Notes: generated by a model from the sequence alone, not told the origin. A stretch of DNA of 55,004 bases from Actinomycetota bacterium (GCA_027314595.1 DAHVAN010000227.1:1-55004); one strand, 5' to 3'; shown: positions 24,372 to 34,250, counted from the stretch's first letter. A program made the numbers and translations.

Positions 24372-25370
24372 AACGATGCCGGCGCAGTACCCAGGGCCGG
24401 CCGGCCGCGCGGCCGGCTGGTCATCTCGGCAGCGGCGCTCTCGGCAGCGGCGCTCGCCGCTGGATGTGCCTCCGGTCAGGCGCCAGGGGCGCCAGGGCCG
24501 ATCGCCGCCAGCATCGTAGCCCCCCCGACACTGGCCAGCATCGGCCCGTCGTCATCGCCTGGCCATTCCGCGAAGGCGGCCAGCCCATCGCGGGCACCGG
24601 CCAGGGGCCGTGCCACCGCCAGTCCCTCGTCCTCACCCACCGGTCGCGACCCCGCCACCCCCAGCCCGACGCCGACCACGAGCAGCGCGTCGCCTCCCCC
24701 TACCGGTTCCGGAGGCTGGTCCTGCGTCACGTCGGCCGCCAAGGGCAGTTGCGGCCCGTACTCTTACCCGCGGATCCAGGGGACCAGTTCGAACCCGACC
24801 GTCAACAACAATGTGTGGAGTCCCATCTCTGGCTGGCAGGAGACGCTGTACTCGAACAATCCCGGCAGCTGGAGCGTGACGGCCAACATGCCGGCCGGGA
24901 ACACGGCCGTGGTGTCCTACCCCAGTTCCGGCTCGAATTACAACGACCGCGCGCTGTCCTCGTTCTCGACCATAGACAGCTCGTTTTCCGAGACGATGAA
25001 CCCGGTGAGCGGGACCAGCGCCGAGGCGGCCTACGACGTCTGGCTGAACAACTGGGCCAACGAGGTCATGATCCAGCACGACATCGTCAACCGCGGCAGC
25101 TGCCCGGTGCTGGCCACCGCCTCGTTCGGCGGGTCCAGGCGGAAGTGGAACCTGTGCAAGTACGGCAGCGAGCTGATCTGGCAGCTGGCCGGCTCCGGCG
25201 AGCGGTCCGGGACCGTGGACATCCTGTCCATGCTCACCTGGCTGCAGAGCCACGGGTACCTGCCGGGCAGCAGCACCCTGACCTCGATCGGCTACGGCTG
25301 GGAGATCTGCAGCACGGGCGGGGTGAACGAGGACTTCCAAGTCACTTCGTACTCGATCACCGCCGCGTAG
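24348..25370 (+). CDS. GH12-like secreted lipoprotein
   Basis: 340 residues. The signal peptide ends in lipobox LAAGC (Cys40, counting from ATG 24348). A Ser/Pro/Thr-rich linker (about 55-120) follows. The C-terminal domain starts near WSCVTSAAKGSCGPY and resembles glycoside hydrolase family 12. NEVMIQHD places Glu239 as a nucleophile candidate and IGYGWEIC places Glu319 as an acid/base candidate. The spacing of 80 is similar to GH12 enzymes. It is probably an outward-facing glucanase-like protein tethered to the membrane. A trimming or remodelling role for the locus polysaccharide is inference. Start is ATG 24348 or 24366. Confidence 0.75.
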   Translation: MYAGTGMDNDAGAVPRAGRPRGRLVISAAALSAAALAAGCASGQAPGAPGPIAASIVAPPTLASIGPSSSPGHSAKAASPSRAPARGRATASPSSSPTGRDPATPSPTPTTSSASPPPTGSGGWSCVTSAAKGSCGPYSYPRIQGTSSNPTVNNNVWSPISGWQETLYSNNPGSWSVTANMPAGNTAVVSYPSSGSNYNDRALSSFSTIDSSFSETMNPVSGTSAEAAYDVWLNNWANEVMIQHDIVNRGSCPVLATASFGGSRRKWNLCKYGSELIWQLAGSGERSGTVDILSMLTWLQSHGYLPGSSTLTSIGYGWEICSTGGVNEDFQVTSYSITAA

Positions 25371-25470
25371 GCCGGCCGGGGCCCCGACGATTGGCGGGTC
25401 TTCGGGTATCACTGCCCTGCGCTGCGCACTCTTATGAGACGTGCCGCCCAGCAAGAGAGGGACTTCGCGG

Positions 25471-26676
25471 TTGACCCGGCTCCTCATCATTGTCCAGAAC
25501 CTTCCGGTGCCCTTCGACCGGCGGGTGTGGCTGGAGTGCCAGGCGCTTACCCGTGCCGGATACGAGGTCTCGGTCATCTGCCCGAAGGGCACGGGAGACC
25601 CCTCGTACGAGGTCATCGACGGGGTCCGGCTCTACAAGTACCGGCCATACGCGCCCGGGGGCAGCAAGTTCAGCTTCATCGCCGAGTACGCGTACTCGTT
25701 TCTGGCTACCGTCCGGCAGACGCTCAAGGCGCGCAGGCACGGCCGGTTCGCCGTGCTGCAGGCATGCAATCCGCCCGATATCTTCTGGCCGATCGCGCTC
25801 GCGCTGCGCTGGCTTGACCACACCAAGTTCGTCTTCGACCATCACGACCTGTGCCCGGAGCTGTTCCAGTCCAGGTTCCCCGACGGCCCGAAGCTGGCCC
25901 GCAAGGGACTGCTGGCGCTTGAGCGCCGCACCCACCGGACCGCGGATCATGTGATCTCCACTAACGACTCCTACCGGCATATCGCTATTCACAGAAGCGG
26001 CAAGGCGCCCGAGAACGTTACAGTCGTCCGGACCGGGCCCAACCCGGACAAGCTCAAGCGCGGCCAGGAAGACGCGGCGCTGCGGCGCGGCCGCAAATAC
26101 CTCGCTGCCTACATCGGCGTGATGGGGCCCCAGGATGGGGTCGATATCGTGGTCCGGGCGGCCGGCATCGTGGTCCGCGAACTGCGCCGCGAAGACATCG
26201 CCTTCACGCTCATCGGCTCAGGCGACTGCTTCGGCGAACTGGTCGCGCTGCGGGACGAGCTCAAGCTGAACGGCCATGTCGAGTTCACCGGCCGCGCGCC
26301 TGACGACCTTGTCAAGACGATCATGTCGACTGCCCACGTCGGCCTGTCACCGGACCCGAAGAACCCGCTGAACGACGTGTCGACCATGAACAAGACGATG
26401 GAGTACATGGCTTTCGAGCTTCCTGTCGTGGCCTTCGACCTGCGCGAGACCCGGATCTCGGCCGGAGCGGCGGCGGTATACGTCACACCCAACGACGTCA
26501 GCGAGTACGCGAAGGCGATCGTGGAGCTGATCGACGACGAGTCAGCCCGCGCCCAGTTGGCCAAGGTCGGCCGGGCCAGGGTGGAAGACGAGCTCGCCTG
26601 GGCCCGTCAGGAGCGCGCCTACCTGGGCGTTTATGAGCGGCTCACCGGCGGGGCCGCTGCGGGACTTGGGGGCTAG
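25471..26676 (+). CDS. Glycosyltransferase family 4
   Basis: 401 residues from TTG 25471. The start MTRLLIIVQNLPVPFDRRVWLE is a well-conserved opening of this GT4 subgroup. VFDHHDLCPELF lies mid-protein, and YIGVMGPQDGVDI begins the second domain. The donor-site helix reads MNKTMEYMAFELPVVAFD. TTG 25471 is preferred because GAGAGGGA lies 8 nt upstream and the protein then begins at the conserved strand; GTG 25441 is the longer alternative. It stands 3 bp before asnB, opening a module of GT4, amidotransferase, bi-domain oxidoreductase and heparinase-like genes. Confidence 0.92.
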   Translation: MTRLLIIVQNLPVPFDRRVWLECQALTRAGYEVSVICPKGTGDPSYEVIDGVRLYKYRPYAPGGSKFSFIAEYAYSFLATVRQTLKARRHGRFAVLQACNPPDIFWPIALALRWLDHTKFVFDHHDLCPELFQSRFPDGPKLARKGLLALERRTHRTADHVISTNDSYRHIAIHRSGKAPENVTVVRTGPNPDKLKRGQEDAALRRGRKYLAAYIGVMGPQDGVDIVVRAAGIVVRELRREDIAFTLIGSGDCFGELVALRDELKLNGHVEFTGRAPDDLVKTIMSTAHVGLSPDPKNPLNDVSTMNKTMEYMAFELPVVAFDLRETRISAGAAAVYVTPNDVSEYAKAIVELIDDESARAQLAKVGRARVEDELAWARQERAYLGVYERLTGGAAAGLGG

Positions 26677-26679
26677 GCC

Positions 26680-28587
26680 GTGTGCGGGATCGCCGGGTGC
26701 TACCAGCAGGCCGACGGGCGCAAGCTGGCCGACGTCATGACCGACCGGATCGCCCATCGCGGCCCTGACGCGGGAGGGGTGTGGAGCCGCGAAGACGAGC
26801 GGACCTCGATGCACCTCGGCCACCGCCGGCTGTCCATCATCGACCTGTCCACCGCGGCTGACCAGCCCTTGCGCAAGGGCGACCTGACGCTGGTCTACAA
26901 CGGCGAGCTCTACAACTACAAGGAGCTCAGGAAAGAGCTGCAGGCAGCCGGCGCGACCTTCGTCACTTCCTCGGATACCGAGGTGCTGCTCGAGAGCTGG
27001 CGGCGGTGGGGGCCTGCCGCGCTTGACCGGTTCCGTGGCATGTTCGCGTTCGCGCTCGCCGACACGGCGACCGGCGAGCTGATCCTGGCCCGCGACCCGC
27101 TCGGCATCAAGCCGCTCTTCTACGCCGAGCGCGGCGACGGAATCGTGTTCGCCTCAGAGCTCAAGGCGATCGTCGCGGCGCTGGGAGCCGAGCTGAGGAT
27201 CGAGCCCGGCACGCTGGTGGCGTCCATGCTCTATTACTGGGTCCCGGAGCAGCGCTGCGCCATCGCGGGCGTGCGCAAGCTCCCGGCGGGCTCCTGGGCC
27301 CGGATTCGTCCCGGGTCCAGGCCCGAGATCAGGCAGTACTGGCGGGTCAAAGACGCGGCCGCGGCGGGCGCTGGCAAGCCTGCCGCGAACCTGAGGTCGG
27401 TGATCGAGGAGTCGGTCAGGTCGCATCTGGTGGCCGACGTCCCGGTGTCGAGCTTCCTGTCCGGCGGGCTTGACTCCAGCATCGTCACGGTCCTCGCCCA
27501 CAAGGACTCAAGCGCGGTCGACGCGTACACGATCACCTTCCGGCCGGAGGACCAGAAGCTCGAGGCGATGCCGGACGACGCCACGTACGCGCGCAAGGTG
27601 GCCAGGCAGTTCGGCATCGACCTGCATGAGATCGAGATCTCCCCGGACATCGTGGACCTGCTGCCGCGCATGGTGGACATCCTCGACGAGCCGATCGGCG
27701 ACCCCGCCGCCATCAACACCGTGCTGATGTGCGAGGCGGCCCGGGCGCGCGGGGTCAAGGTGATCCTTTCCGGCATGGGCGCGGACGAGTTGTTCGGCGG
27801 CTACCGCAAGCACCTGGCATGCCTGGTGGCCAGCCGTTATCGCCGGCTGCCCGGCGCGGTTCGCGCACCCGCCCGGCTCGCGGTGAACAGCCTTCCGGTG
27901 TCCATCGGAGAGCGGGGCCTGCGCTACCCACGGTGGGCCAAGCGATTCATGACGTTCGCCGAACTGCCCGAGGAGGCCCGGTTCCGCCGCAGCTACACGC
28001 TGTATGACCCGGAGTCCCTTGCCGCGCTGGTCGGTCCCGAACTCGGCGAATGCGTCGCGGATGTCATCGGCGAGCATGCCGCGATCTACAACGACAACGC
28101 GCTGGACGACGAGGTGAACCGGATGTGCCTCGCCGATGCGCGGCTGTTCATGGCGGGGCTCAACCTCACCTACACCGATCGCGCGAGCATGGCCGCTTCC
28201 GTTGAGGTGCGCGTCCCGTTCGTGGACAAGATCGTTGCCGAGGCCGCGTTCACGATAGCGGGCAAGGACAAGATCCGCGGCAAGGTCCAGAAGGCCGCGC
28301 TCAAGGACGCGGCGGAGAACTGGCTGCCGCGCGAGATCGTGCACCGGCCGAAGGCGTCCTTCGGCGCGCCGCTGCGAGCGTGGGTCCGCAACGACCTGAA
28401 AGAGCTGATCAACGACGTCCTGGTCGGCGGTGAGCTCGTGCAGCTTGGAATGCTCCGCAGGGAGCCGCTGCGGCGGCTGATCGCGGACGAACAGGCTGGC
28501 CGTGAGGACTACGCGAAGCAGATCTGGCAGCTGCTGTCAATGGAGTTGTGGTACCGCCAGGTGCGTGCCGCCGGCGTAGCGCTGTGA
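26680..28587 (+). CDS. asnB: Glutamine-hydrolysing asparagine synthetase-like amidotransferase
   Basis: 635 residues. It begins MCGIAGCYQQ, with Cys2 as the glutaminase nucleophile. Glutaminase-domain residues HRGPDAGG and YNGELYNY follow, then LSGGLDSS (260-267), the pyrophosphate-binding loop of the ATP-dependent synthetase half. Both active sites look intact. In polysaccharide clusters such enzymes are thought to amidate a sugar acid or precursor rather than make free asparagine; that role here is inference. The GTG start is 3 bp after the GT4 stop, indicating tight coupling. The length is usual for AsnB. Confidence 0.9.
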   Translation: MCGIAGCYQQADGRKLADVMTDRIAHRGPDAGGVWSREDERTSMHLGHRRLSIIDLSTAADQPLRKGDLTLVYNGELYNYKELRKELQAAGATFVTSSDTEVLLESWRRWGPAALDRFRGMFAFALADTATGELILARDPLGIKPLFYAERGDGIVFASELKAIVAALGAELRIEPGTLVASMLYYWVPEQRCAIAGVRKLPAGSWARIRPGSRPEIRQYWRVKDAAAAGAGKPAANLRSVIEESVRSHLVADVPVSSFLSGGLDSSIVTVLAHKDSSAVDAYTITFRPEDQKLEAMPDDATYARKVARQFGIDLHEIEISPDIVDLLPRMVDILDEPIGDPAAINTVLMCEAARARGVKVILSGMGADELFGGYRKHLACLVASRYRRLPGAVRAPARLAVNSLPVSIGERGLRYPRWAKRFMTFAELPEEARFRRSYTLYDPESLAALVGPELGECVADVIGEHAAIYNDNALDDEVNRMCLADARLFMAGLNLTYTDRASMAASVEVRVPFVDKIVAEAAFTIAGKDKIRGKVQKAALKDAAENWLPREIVHRPKASFGAPLRAWVRNDLKELINDVLVGGELVQLGMLRREPLRRLIADEQAGREDYAKQIWQLLSMELWYRQVRAAGVAL

Positions 28588-28619
28588 TCGATTGTTCCGT
28601 CATTGACTGAGGTATTCCG

Positions 28620-30794
28620 ATGAAGCAGATAGCCCAGAACTACAAGTCCGGTGAACTGGCAGTCCTGGATGTCCCAGCACCGGTGTGCCGTCCCGGTGGC
28701 GTCCTCGTGCGATCGCTGTTCTCGCTGATCTCGACCGGCACCGAGATGATGAAGGTCTCAGAGGCCAGCATGTCGATGGTCGGCATGGCGCGGGCCAGGC
28801 CGGACCAGGTCAGGAAGGTCCTCGACCAGGTGCAGCAGCAGGGCCTCGCCGCCACCTACAAGAAGGTGATGAACAAGCTCGACTCCTATACCCCCCTCGG
28901 CTATTCGCTGTGCGGCGTGGTCACCGAGGTCGGCGCGGGCGCCGAGGGGTTCAGGGCCGGCCAGCTTGTCGCATGTGCGGGCAACGAGCAGGCGCTGCAC
29001 GCCGAGTACAACTGGGTGCCGGTCAACCTGTGCGCGGCCGTGCCAGCCAGCGTGCTACCGGAGCACGCCGCGTTCGCCACCGTGGCCTCGATCGCCATGC
29101 ACGGCGTGCGGCGCGCCGAGGTCCAGCTCGGCGAGACGGCTGCCGTCATCGGGCTCGGGCTGATCGGCCAGCTTGTGGTCCGGCTGCTCGTCGCCGCGGG
29201 CGTGCAGGCGGTCGGCATCGACCCGGTGCCGGATCGCTGCCGCCTCGCGGAAAAGGCCGGCGCCGTCGCCTGCGGGCCGCCGGACGAATTGGACGCGGTG
29301 CTCGCCGAGGTTGCCAGGATCACCAGCGGCCGTGGCGCGGACCACGTCTTCCTGTCCGCCGGCGGAAACACCAACGGTCCGGTCGAGGCCGCGGTCAGGC
29401 TGGCCAGGGATCGCGCACGGGTCGTCGACATCGGCAAGATGAAACTCGACCTGCCATGGAACGCCTACTACGAGAAGGAACTCGACGTCCGGTTCTCCCG
29501 GTCTTACGGGCCCGGCCGCTATGACACGCGCTACGAGCTCGACGGCATCGACTACCCCGCCGGGTACGTCCGCTGGACCGAAAAGCGGAACCTTGAGTCC
29601 TTCCTCGACCTGCTGGCCCGCAACGAGCTCGAGGTGGCGACGCTCATCGACGGCATCTTCCCGATGGCGGACGCTGCCAAGGTCTATGGCGACCTGAAGA
29701 CGGGCGCGCTCAAGGCGATCGGGGTGCTGCTCGAGTACCCGGTCCCTGACGAGGACGCGCCCGCGCCGGCGACGAAGACGGTGCTGACAGGCGCGAAGAC
29801 ACCGTCCGTTCGGAAGAGTTCCGCTGCCGCCAAAGACCGGATCGCCATCGGCTTCGTGGGCGCCGGCAGCTACGCGAGCTCGATGCTGCTGCCGCAGCTG
29901 GCCAGACTGTCAACGGCCAGCCTCGCGCACGTCGCCACCACCACGTCGCTGTCCGCCGTCAACGCGCAGAGGAAGTTCGGCTTCGCCACGGCGTCGACCG
30001 ACTCCGGCTCCGTGTTCGCGGACGAGTCGCTTGACGCGATCTTCATCGTGACCAGGCACGCCACACATGCCAAGCTCGTGTGCCTGGCGCTGGAGACCGG
30101 CAAGGCGGTGTTCGTGGAGAAGCCGCTCGCGCTGACCCGCGAGGAGGCCGGCCAGATCGCCGAAGCCGTCGAGAAGACCGGCAACGACCGGCTCATGGTC
30201 GGCTTCAACCGGCGGTTCGCCCCGCTGCTCGGCGCCATGAGGAAGGGCTTCGGCGCCAGCGCGGCCGCCGCGTCCACCCGGTACCTGGTCAACGCCGGAC
30301 CGCTCGCCAAGGACAGCTGGTACCTCAACGAGGAGGCCGAGGGTTCGCGCTTCACCGGCGAGGGCGGGCACTTCATCGACACGCTGAGCTGGTGGGCCGG
30401 CTCCCTTGCCGAGGAGGTCTACGCGGTGCGCGGGCCGGAGAAGGGCGATGTGCAGGCCACGTTCCGCTTCGCCAACGGCGCGTCCGGCACGATCGCCTAC
30501 CTCACCGGCGGCAACGTCCGGTTCCCGAAGGAGACCCTGGACGTCACCGGCGGCGGCAGGTCGGCGAGGCTCGACAACTTCAAGGCCGCGTCAGTCTGGG
30601 CCGGGCGGGCCAAGTCCACCACCAGAGCGCGCGGCGGCCAGGACAAGGGCCAGCGGTCGGAGATGGAGGCGTTCGTCGAGGCCGTGAGGACCGGCGCGGA
30701 GATGCCGATCAGCCTCGATTCCCTGCTGGCCACCACGCGGGCCACGATCGCGGTGGGCGAGAGCCTGCTCAGCGGTCGCCCGGAGCGGGTGTGA
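28620..30794 (+). CDS. Bi-domain oxidoreductase (zinc-type dehydrogenase fused to Gfo/Idh/MocA)
   Basis: 724 residues. Residues 1 to about 370 are a medium-chain alcohol dehydrogenase-like domain with AVIGLGLIGQLVVRLL as the NAD(P) loop. A Pro/Ala/Thr-rich linker follows, then a Gfo/Idh/MocA domain with IGFVGAGSYASSMLLP near 409-424 and the catalytic-region motif EKPLALT near 500. Fused proteins of this kind recur next to heparinase-like and AsnB-like genes in exopolysaccharide loci, presumably acting on an NDP-sugar. The substrate is unknown. The downstream heparinase-like gene starts inside its stop codon (GTGA), implying translational coupling. Confidence 0.92.
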   Translation: MKQIAQNYKSGELAVLDVPAPVCRPGGVLVRSLFSLISTGTEMMKVSEASMSMVGMARARPDQVRKVLDQVQQQGLAATYKKVMNKLDSYTPLGYSLCGVVTEVGAGAEGFRAGQLVACAGNEQALHAEYNWVPVNLCAAVPASVLPEHAAFATVASIAMHGVRRAEVQLGETAAVIGLGLIGQLVVRLLVAAGVQAVGIDPVPDRCRLAEKAGAVACGPPDELDAVLAEVARITSGRGADHVFLSAGGNTNGPVEAAVRLARDRARVVDIGKMKLDLPWNAYYEKELDVRFSRSYGPGRYDTRYELDGIDYPAGYVRWTEKRNLESFLDLLARNELEVATLIDGIFPMADAAKVYGDLKTGALKAIGVLLEYPVPDEDAPAPATKTVLTGAKTPSVRKSSAAAKDRIAIGFVGAGSYASSMLLPQLARLSTASLAHVATTTSLSAVNAQRKFGFATASTDSGSVFADESLDAIFIVTRHATHAKLVCLALETGKAVFVEKPLALTREEAGQIAEAVEKTGNDRLMVGFNRRFAPLLGAMRKGFGASAAAASTRYLVNAGPLAKDSWYLNEEAEGSRFTGEGGHFIDTLSWWAGSLAEEVYAVRGPEKGDVQATFRFANGASGTIAYLTGGNVRFPKETLDVTGGGRSARLDNFKAASVWAGRAKSTTRARGGQDKGQRSEMEAFVEAVRTGAEMPISLDSLLATTRATIAVGESLLSGRPERV

Positions 30795-32863
30795 GCGCTT
30801 CCGCGACCTCCAAGGTCGTCTGGTACGCGCGGCGTCTGCGCCGGATGTCCGCGGCCGAGATCGCCTGGCGCGTCCGAGAGCAGGCGGTCCGGCGCGCCTG
30901 GGCGCGGCGGCAGGTCCGCGGCGGCCAGATCGCCCGGCTGCCCGCGCTGACAGCGGTGCTGCCCGCCGGCGAGCGGCGATTCACGTCGCCGCTGCCCGCA
31001 GGCTGCGCCGCCGCGGTGCCCGAGGACGCCAGGGCCGCGATCATCGCGGACGCGGACCGGCTGCTCACGGGTGAATGGGAGATGCTCGGCGTCACCCGGG
31101 CCGACATGGAGCGGCCCGACTGGTTCCGCGATCCGGTCACCGGGCGGCGCTCCGCGCCCGATGCGTACGCGTTCAGCCTTGACCAGCGGGACGAGACCGC
31201 GGTCGGAAACGTCAAGCAGGTGTGGGAGGTCAGCCGGCTGCAGCACCTGACGCTGCTTGCGGTCGCCTGGTACCTCACCGGTGAAGACGCCTACGCGGCA
31301 CGGGTAGCGGATCAGCTCACGTCGTGGTGCCGCCAGAACCCGTTCCTGTCGGGGATCAACTGGACGAGCGGCATCGAGCTTGGCGTCCGGCTGATCAACT
31401 TCGCCTGGATCAGGCGGCTGCTCGATGACTGGCCGGGGGTTGCGGACCTGTTCGAGCGCAACGACCTGACGCTGCGCCAACTGCGCTGGCACCAGGAATA
31501 CCTCGCGGCGTTCGAGAGCAAGGGCTCGTCGGCGAACAACCACGTGATCGCCGAGGCAGCGGGCCGGCTCGCCGCGAGCTGCGCGTTTGCCTGGTTCCCC
31601 GAGAGCACGCGGTGGCGGCGGGAATCGCTCGCCCTGCTCGAGCGCGAGCTTGAACGCAACACGTTTCCCTCCGGGATCAACCGTGAGCTTGCCTCGGACT
31701 ACCACGGGTTCGTGGCAGAGCTGGGGCTCTTCGCCGCCGTTGAGGCGTCCGTGGCCGGCACGCCGGTCAGTGACCCGACGTGGCACTTGCTGTGCGCGAT
31801 GGCGGACGCGATGGCCGCGGTGGCCGACGTGCGGCTACGGCCGCCGCGGCAGGGCGACTCAGACGAAGGCCGCGTCGTGCTCCTCGACGCGCCCGAGCAC
31901 AACCGGTGGCCGGCGCTGCTGTCGCTGAGCGAGGCGATCTTCGGGCGGCTCGACTGGTGGCCGGCTACCATGAAAGACGCCGGTAGCGTGCTTGCGGGCG
32001 CGCTGCTGGGAGAAAAACAGCAGGTCAGTGGCCGGCCGTCGCGCCGCCCCGACCGGTTCGCGGGTGCTGGTATCACGATCCTCCGAACGGGCGGGGCCGA
32101 CTCACCAGAGCTATGGTGCCGCTGTGACGGCGGGCCGCACGGGTTCCTGGCCATCGCCGCGCACGCACATGCCGACGCCCTGTCGGTGGAGGTCCGGTGC
32201 GACGGCGTGGACATTCTCGCCGACCCCGGGACGTACTGCTATCACGGCGAACCGGAATGGCGCAGGTACTTCCAGTCGACGATCGGGCACAACACGGCCG
32301 AAATGGACGGGCAATGGCAGTCGGTGCGCGGCGGCGCGTTCCTGTGGCGCAGGCACGCTCAGGGGCGGGAGCTCGCGGTGGCCGATGACGGGGACATCGC
32401 CAGCTGGACCGCTGAGCACGACGGGTACGCGGCGCTGCGGCCGCCGGCTTCGCACGTCAGGTCCGTGCGGCTGGACCGAGTCGCCCGGTCCATCCAGATC
32501 ACGGATGAGATCAAGGGCGGTAGCCATGCGGTCCGCCTGGCGTTTCACCTCGGCCCCGACGTCGACGCATGCCTCGACGGCTCCGTGGCGACCCTGCGCT
32601 GGACGACAGTCCATGCCCGGGGCACGGCGCGGCTGACGCTGCCAGGCGAGTTCCTGTGGAGTCTGCACCGCGCCGAAACCGCCCCCATACTCGGCTGGTA
32701 CTCATCCGGGCTCGGGCGCCGCGTTCCCGCCTGGACCTTCCTGGGCACCGGTCGCTCTACGCCAGGTAACCAGCTGACGACGCGCCTGGAATTCGTCGCG
32801 GATGAGGACGCTTCAAGTGAGGAAATATGCGGGAGAACCGCGTTGGGCCAGGTCGTATCATGA
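30791..32863 (+). CDS. Heparinase II/III-family protein
   Basis: 690 residues. The N-terminal alpha-toroid half includes WEVSRLQHLTLLAVAWYLTGEDAY and the SSANNHVIAEA motif. The C-terminal beta-sandwich half has AAHAHADALSVEV and LADPGTYCYHGE...GHNTAEMDG, typical of heparinase/alginate-lyase family proteins. No N-terminal signal peptide is seen, so it may act in the cytosol or be exported atypically. GTG 30791 overlaps the preceding stop by 4 bp; the frame is open to 30080, but that part only shadows the upstream gene. A lyase or uronyl-modifying role on the locus polymer is inferred. Confidence 0.9.
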   Translation: MSASATSKVVWYARRLRRMSAAEIAWRVREQAVRRAWARRQVRGGQIARLPALTAVLPAGERRFTSPLPAGCAAAVPEDARAAIIADADRLLTGEWEMLGVTRADMERPDWFRDPVTGRRSAPDAYAFSLDQRDETAVGNVKQVWEVSRLQHLTLLAVAWYLTGEDAYAARVADQLTSWCRQNPFLSGINWTSGIELGVRLINFAWIRRLLDDWPGVADLFERNDLTLRQLRWHQEYLAAFESKGSSANNHVIAEAAGRLAASCAFAWFPESTRWRRESLALLERELERNTFPSGINRELASDYHGFVAELGLFAAVEASVAGTPVSDPTWHLLCAMADAMAAVADVRLRPPRQGDSDEGRVVLLDAPEHNRWPALLSLSEAIFGRLDWWPATMKDAGSVLAGALLGEKQQVSGRPSRRPDRFAGAGITILRTGGADSPELWCRCDGGPHGFLAIAAHAHADALSVEVRCDGVDILADPGTYCYHGEPEWRRYFQSTIGHNTAEMDGQWQSVRGGAFLWRRHAQGRELAVADDGDIASWTAEHDGYAALRPPASHVRSVRLDRVARSIQITDEIKGGSHAVRLAFHLGPDVDACLDGSVATLRWTTVHARGTARLTLPGEFLWSLHRAETAPILGWYSSGLGRRVPAWTFLGTGRSTPGNQLTTRLEFVADEDASSEEICGRTALGQVVS

Positions 32864-32915
32864 AACCATCTAACGCCGCGCTCAAGACTGCGCTGTGGCG
32901 CCAAGCGGAGGCCCG

Positions 32916-34250
32916 ATGAGCGAGCATGCAATGGACCTGCGGAGATCCATCCAGATGGTGCGGCGGCACAGGAAGCTTTTCTGGGTCATAGTCGCGCTCG
33001 GCCTCATCGGCGGTGTCGCTTATGCCGTGCTCTCACCGCCGATGATCACGAGCACGGCGCTCGTTGTGCTCCCGCAACTGCAAGTCGGGCAGTCGGCGGC
33101 AGCGTCAGGCACCAGTACCGGTCCCGATATCGCGACCCAGGTAGTCATCGCGGGCAGTGTCCCGGTACTTTCGGATGCGCTGCCTCATGTCAGTCCGGCC
33201 ATGTCGCTGCAGACGCTGCAGAACAGGGTCCAGATCGGGAGCGAGGCCGGGAACATCCTGTCGTTCACCGCCGACGGGAGGACCGCCGCGCAGGCGGAGA
33301 CTACGGCTAACGCGGTCGCCGGCAGCTACATCTCATATGTCAGCACCGCGAACACTCCAGGCGGGCAACTGCAGGCCAGGATGCTCGAGTCGGCTACCAC
33401 CGCGTCAGGGTCCAAGCTAGCCGAGCAGGCGGCCATTTTCGCCCTGCTTGGCGCGCTCGCCGGGGCGCTGGTGGGTTTCGTCACCTCGCTCGCGATCAGC
33501 CGCAATGACCGCCGGCTTATCGAGCGCGACGCGATAGCGAACTCCATCGGGGCGCCCGTTCTCGCGTCCATTCCGGTTGTCCATCCGTCCGACGCCGCAT
33601 CGTGGATAAAGCTGTTCGAGGGTTATGAGCCCGGAGTCGTGCACGGATACGCGCTGACGAGAATGCTGCAGCAGTTCGGGATAGCTGGCAATGCGGCCAG
33701 CAATGGCGCGTACCCTGGCGGCGCCTCGCTGACCGTTCTGACTCTGTCCTCCGACCCTGGCGCGCTCGCTCTCGGCCCGCAGCTGGCGGCCTTCGCCGCA
33801 TCGGCGGGGATACCCACGGCCCTGGTCATAGGGCCGCAGCAGAACATGAACGCCGCGGCGACGCTTCGCACCGCATGCGCCACGCCGCAGCTGGCGGAGA
33901 GGCGGCGGAAGCCGCTGCAGCTCATCGTCTCCGATGACGGCAACCTCGGTCAGCTGCGCGCTGCCTTCGTCGTCGTGGTCGCGGTGGTGGATGGCCGGGA
34001 CCCCCGCATGCCGGGCACGGTCCGCTCGAGCGCGACGGTGCTCGGGGTGTCCGCCGGCGCCGCGACCGCGGAACAGCTGGCCCAGGCCGCCACGGCAGCC
34101 GCCGCCGACGGGCGCGACATCGTCGGCATACTCGTAGCCAACCCAGAACCGGGCGACCAGAGCACTGGCCGGATTCCGAGTCTGGCGCCGCCGCTGCGGC
34201 GCCCGCTGCCCACCCGGGTCAACGACGTACCGACGGAGATCAGACGGTGA
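32916..34250 (+). CDS. Wzz-like chain-length/export protein with P-loop-less C-terminal domain
   Basis: 444 residues. A first transmembrane helix (WVIVALGLIGGVAYAVLSP, about 23-41), an extracytoplasmic domain and a second helix (FALLGALAGALVGFVTSLAI) give the Wzz topology. The cytoplasmic part begins DRRLIERDAIANSIGAPVLASIP, as in Wzz/BY-kinase fusions. Where Walker A should stand, it reads LSSDPGALALGPQL, without the GKS/T lysine. It is probably a regulatory or structural Wzz with a pseudo-kinase fold. ATG 32916 is chosen for the GGAGG 4 nt upstream; GTG 32895 is in frame but weaker. The next gene overlaps its stop (GTGA). Confidence 0.82.
   Translation: MSEHAMDLRRSIQMVRRHRKLFWVIVALGLIGGVAYAVLSPPMITSTALVVLPQLQVGQSAAASGTSTGPDIATQVVIAGSVPVLSDALPHVSPAMSLQTLQNRVQIGSEAGNILSFTADGRTAAQAETTANAVAGSYISYVSTANTPGGQLQARMLESATTASGSKLAEQAAIFALLGALAGALVGFVTSLAISRNDRRLIERDAIANSIGAPVLASIPVVHPSDAASWIKLFEGYEPGVVHGYALTRMLQQFGIAGNAASNGAYPGGASLTVLTLSSDPGALALGPQLAAFAASAGIPTALVIGPQQNMNAAATLRTACATPQLAERRRKPLQLIVSDDGNLGQLRAAFVVVVAVVDGRDPRMPGTVRSSATVLGVSAGAATAEQLAQAATAAAADGRDIVGILVANPEPGDQSTGRIPSLAPPLRRPLPTRVNDVPTEIRR

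Noticed and set aside
30080-30790. Possible 237-residue N-terminal extension of the heparinase-like protein
   Set aside because: It lies in another frame of the bi-domain oxidoreductase gene and is Arg/Gly-rich; GTG 30791 with a 4-bp overlap explains the start better.
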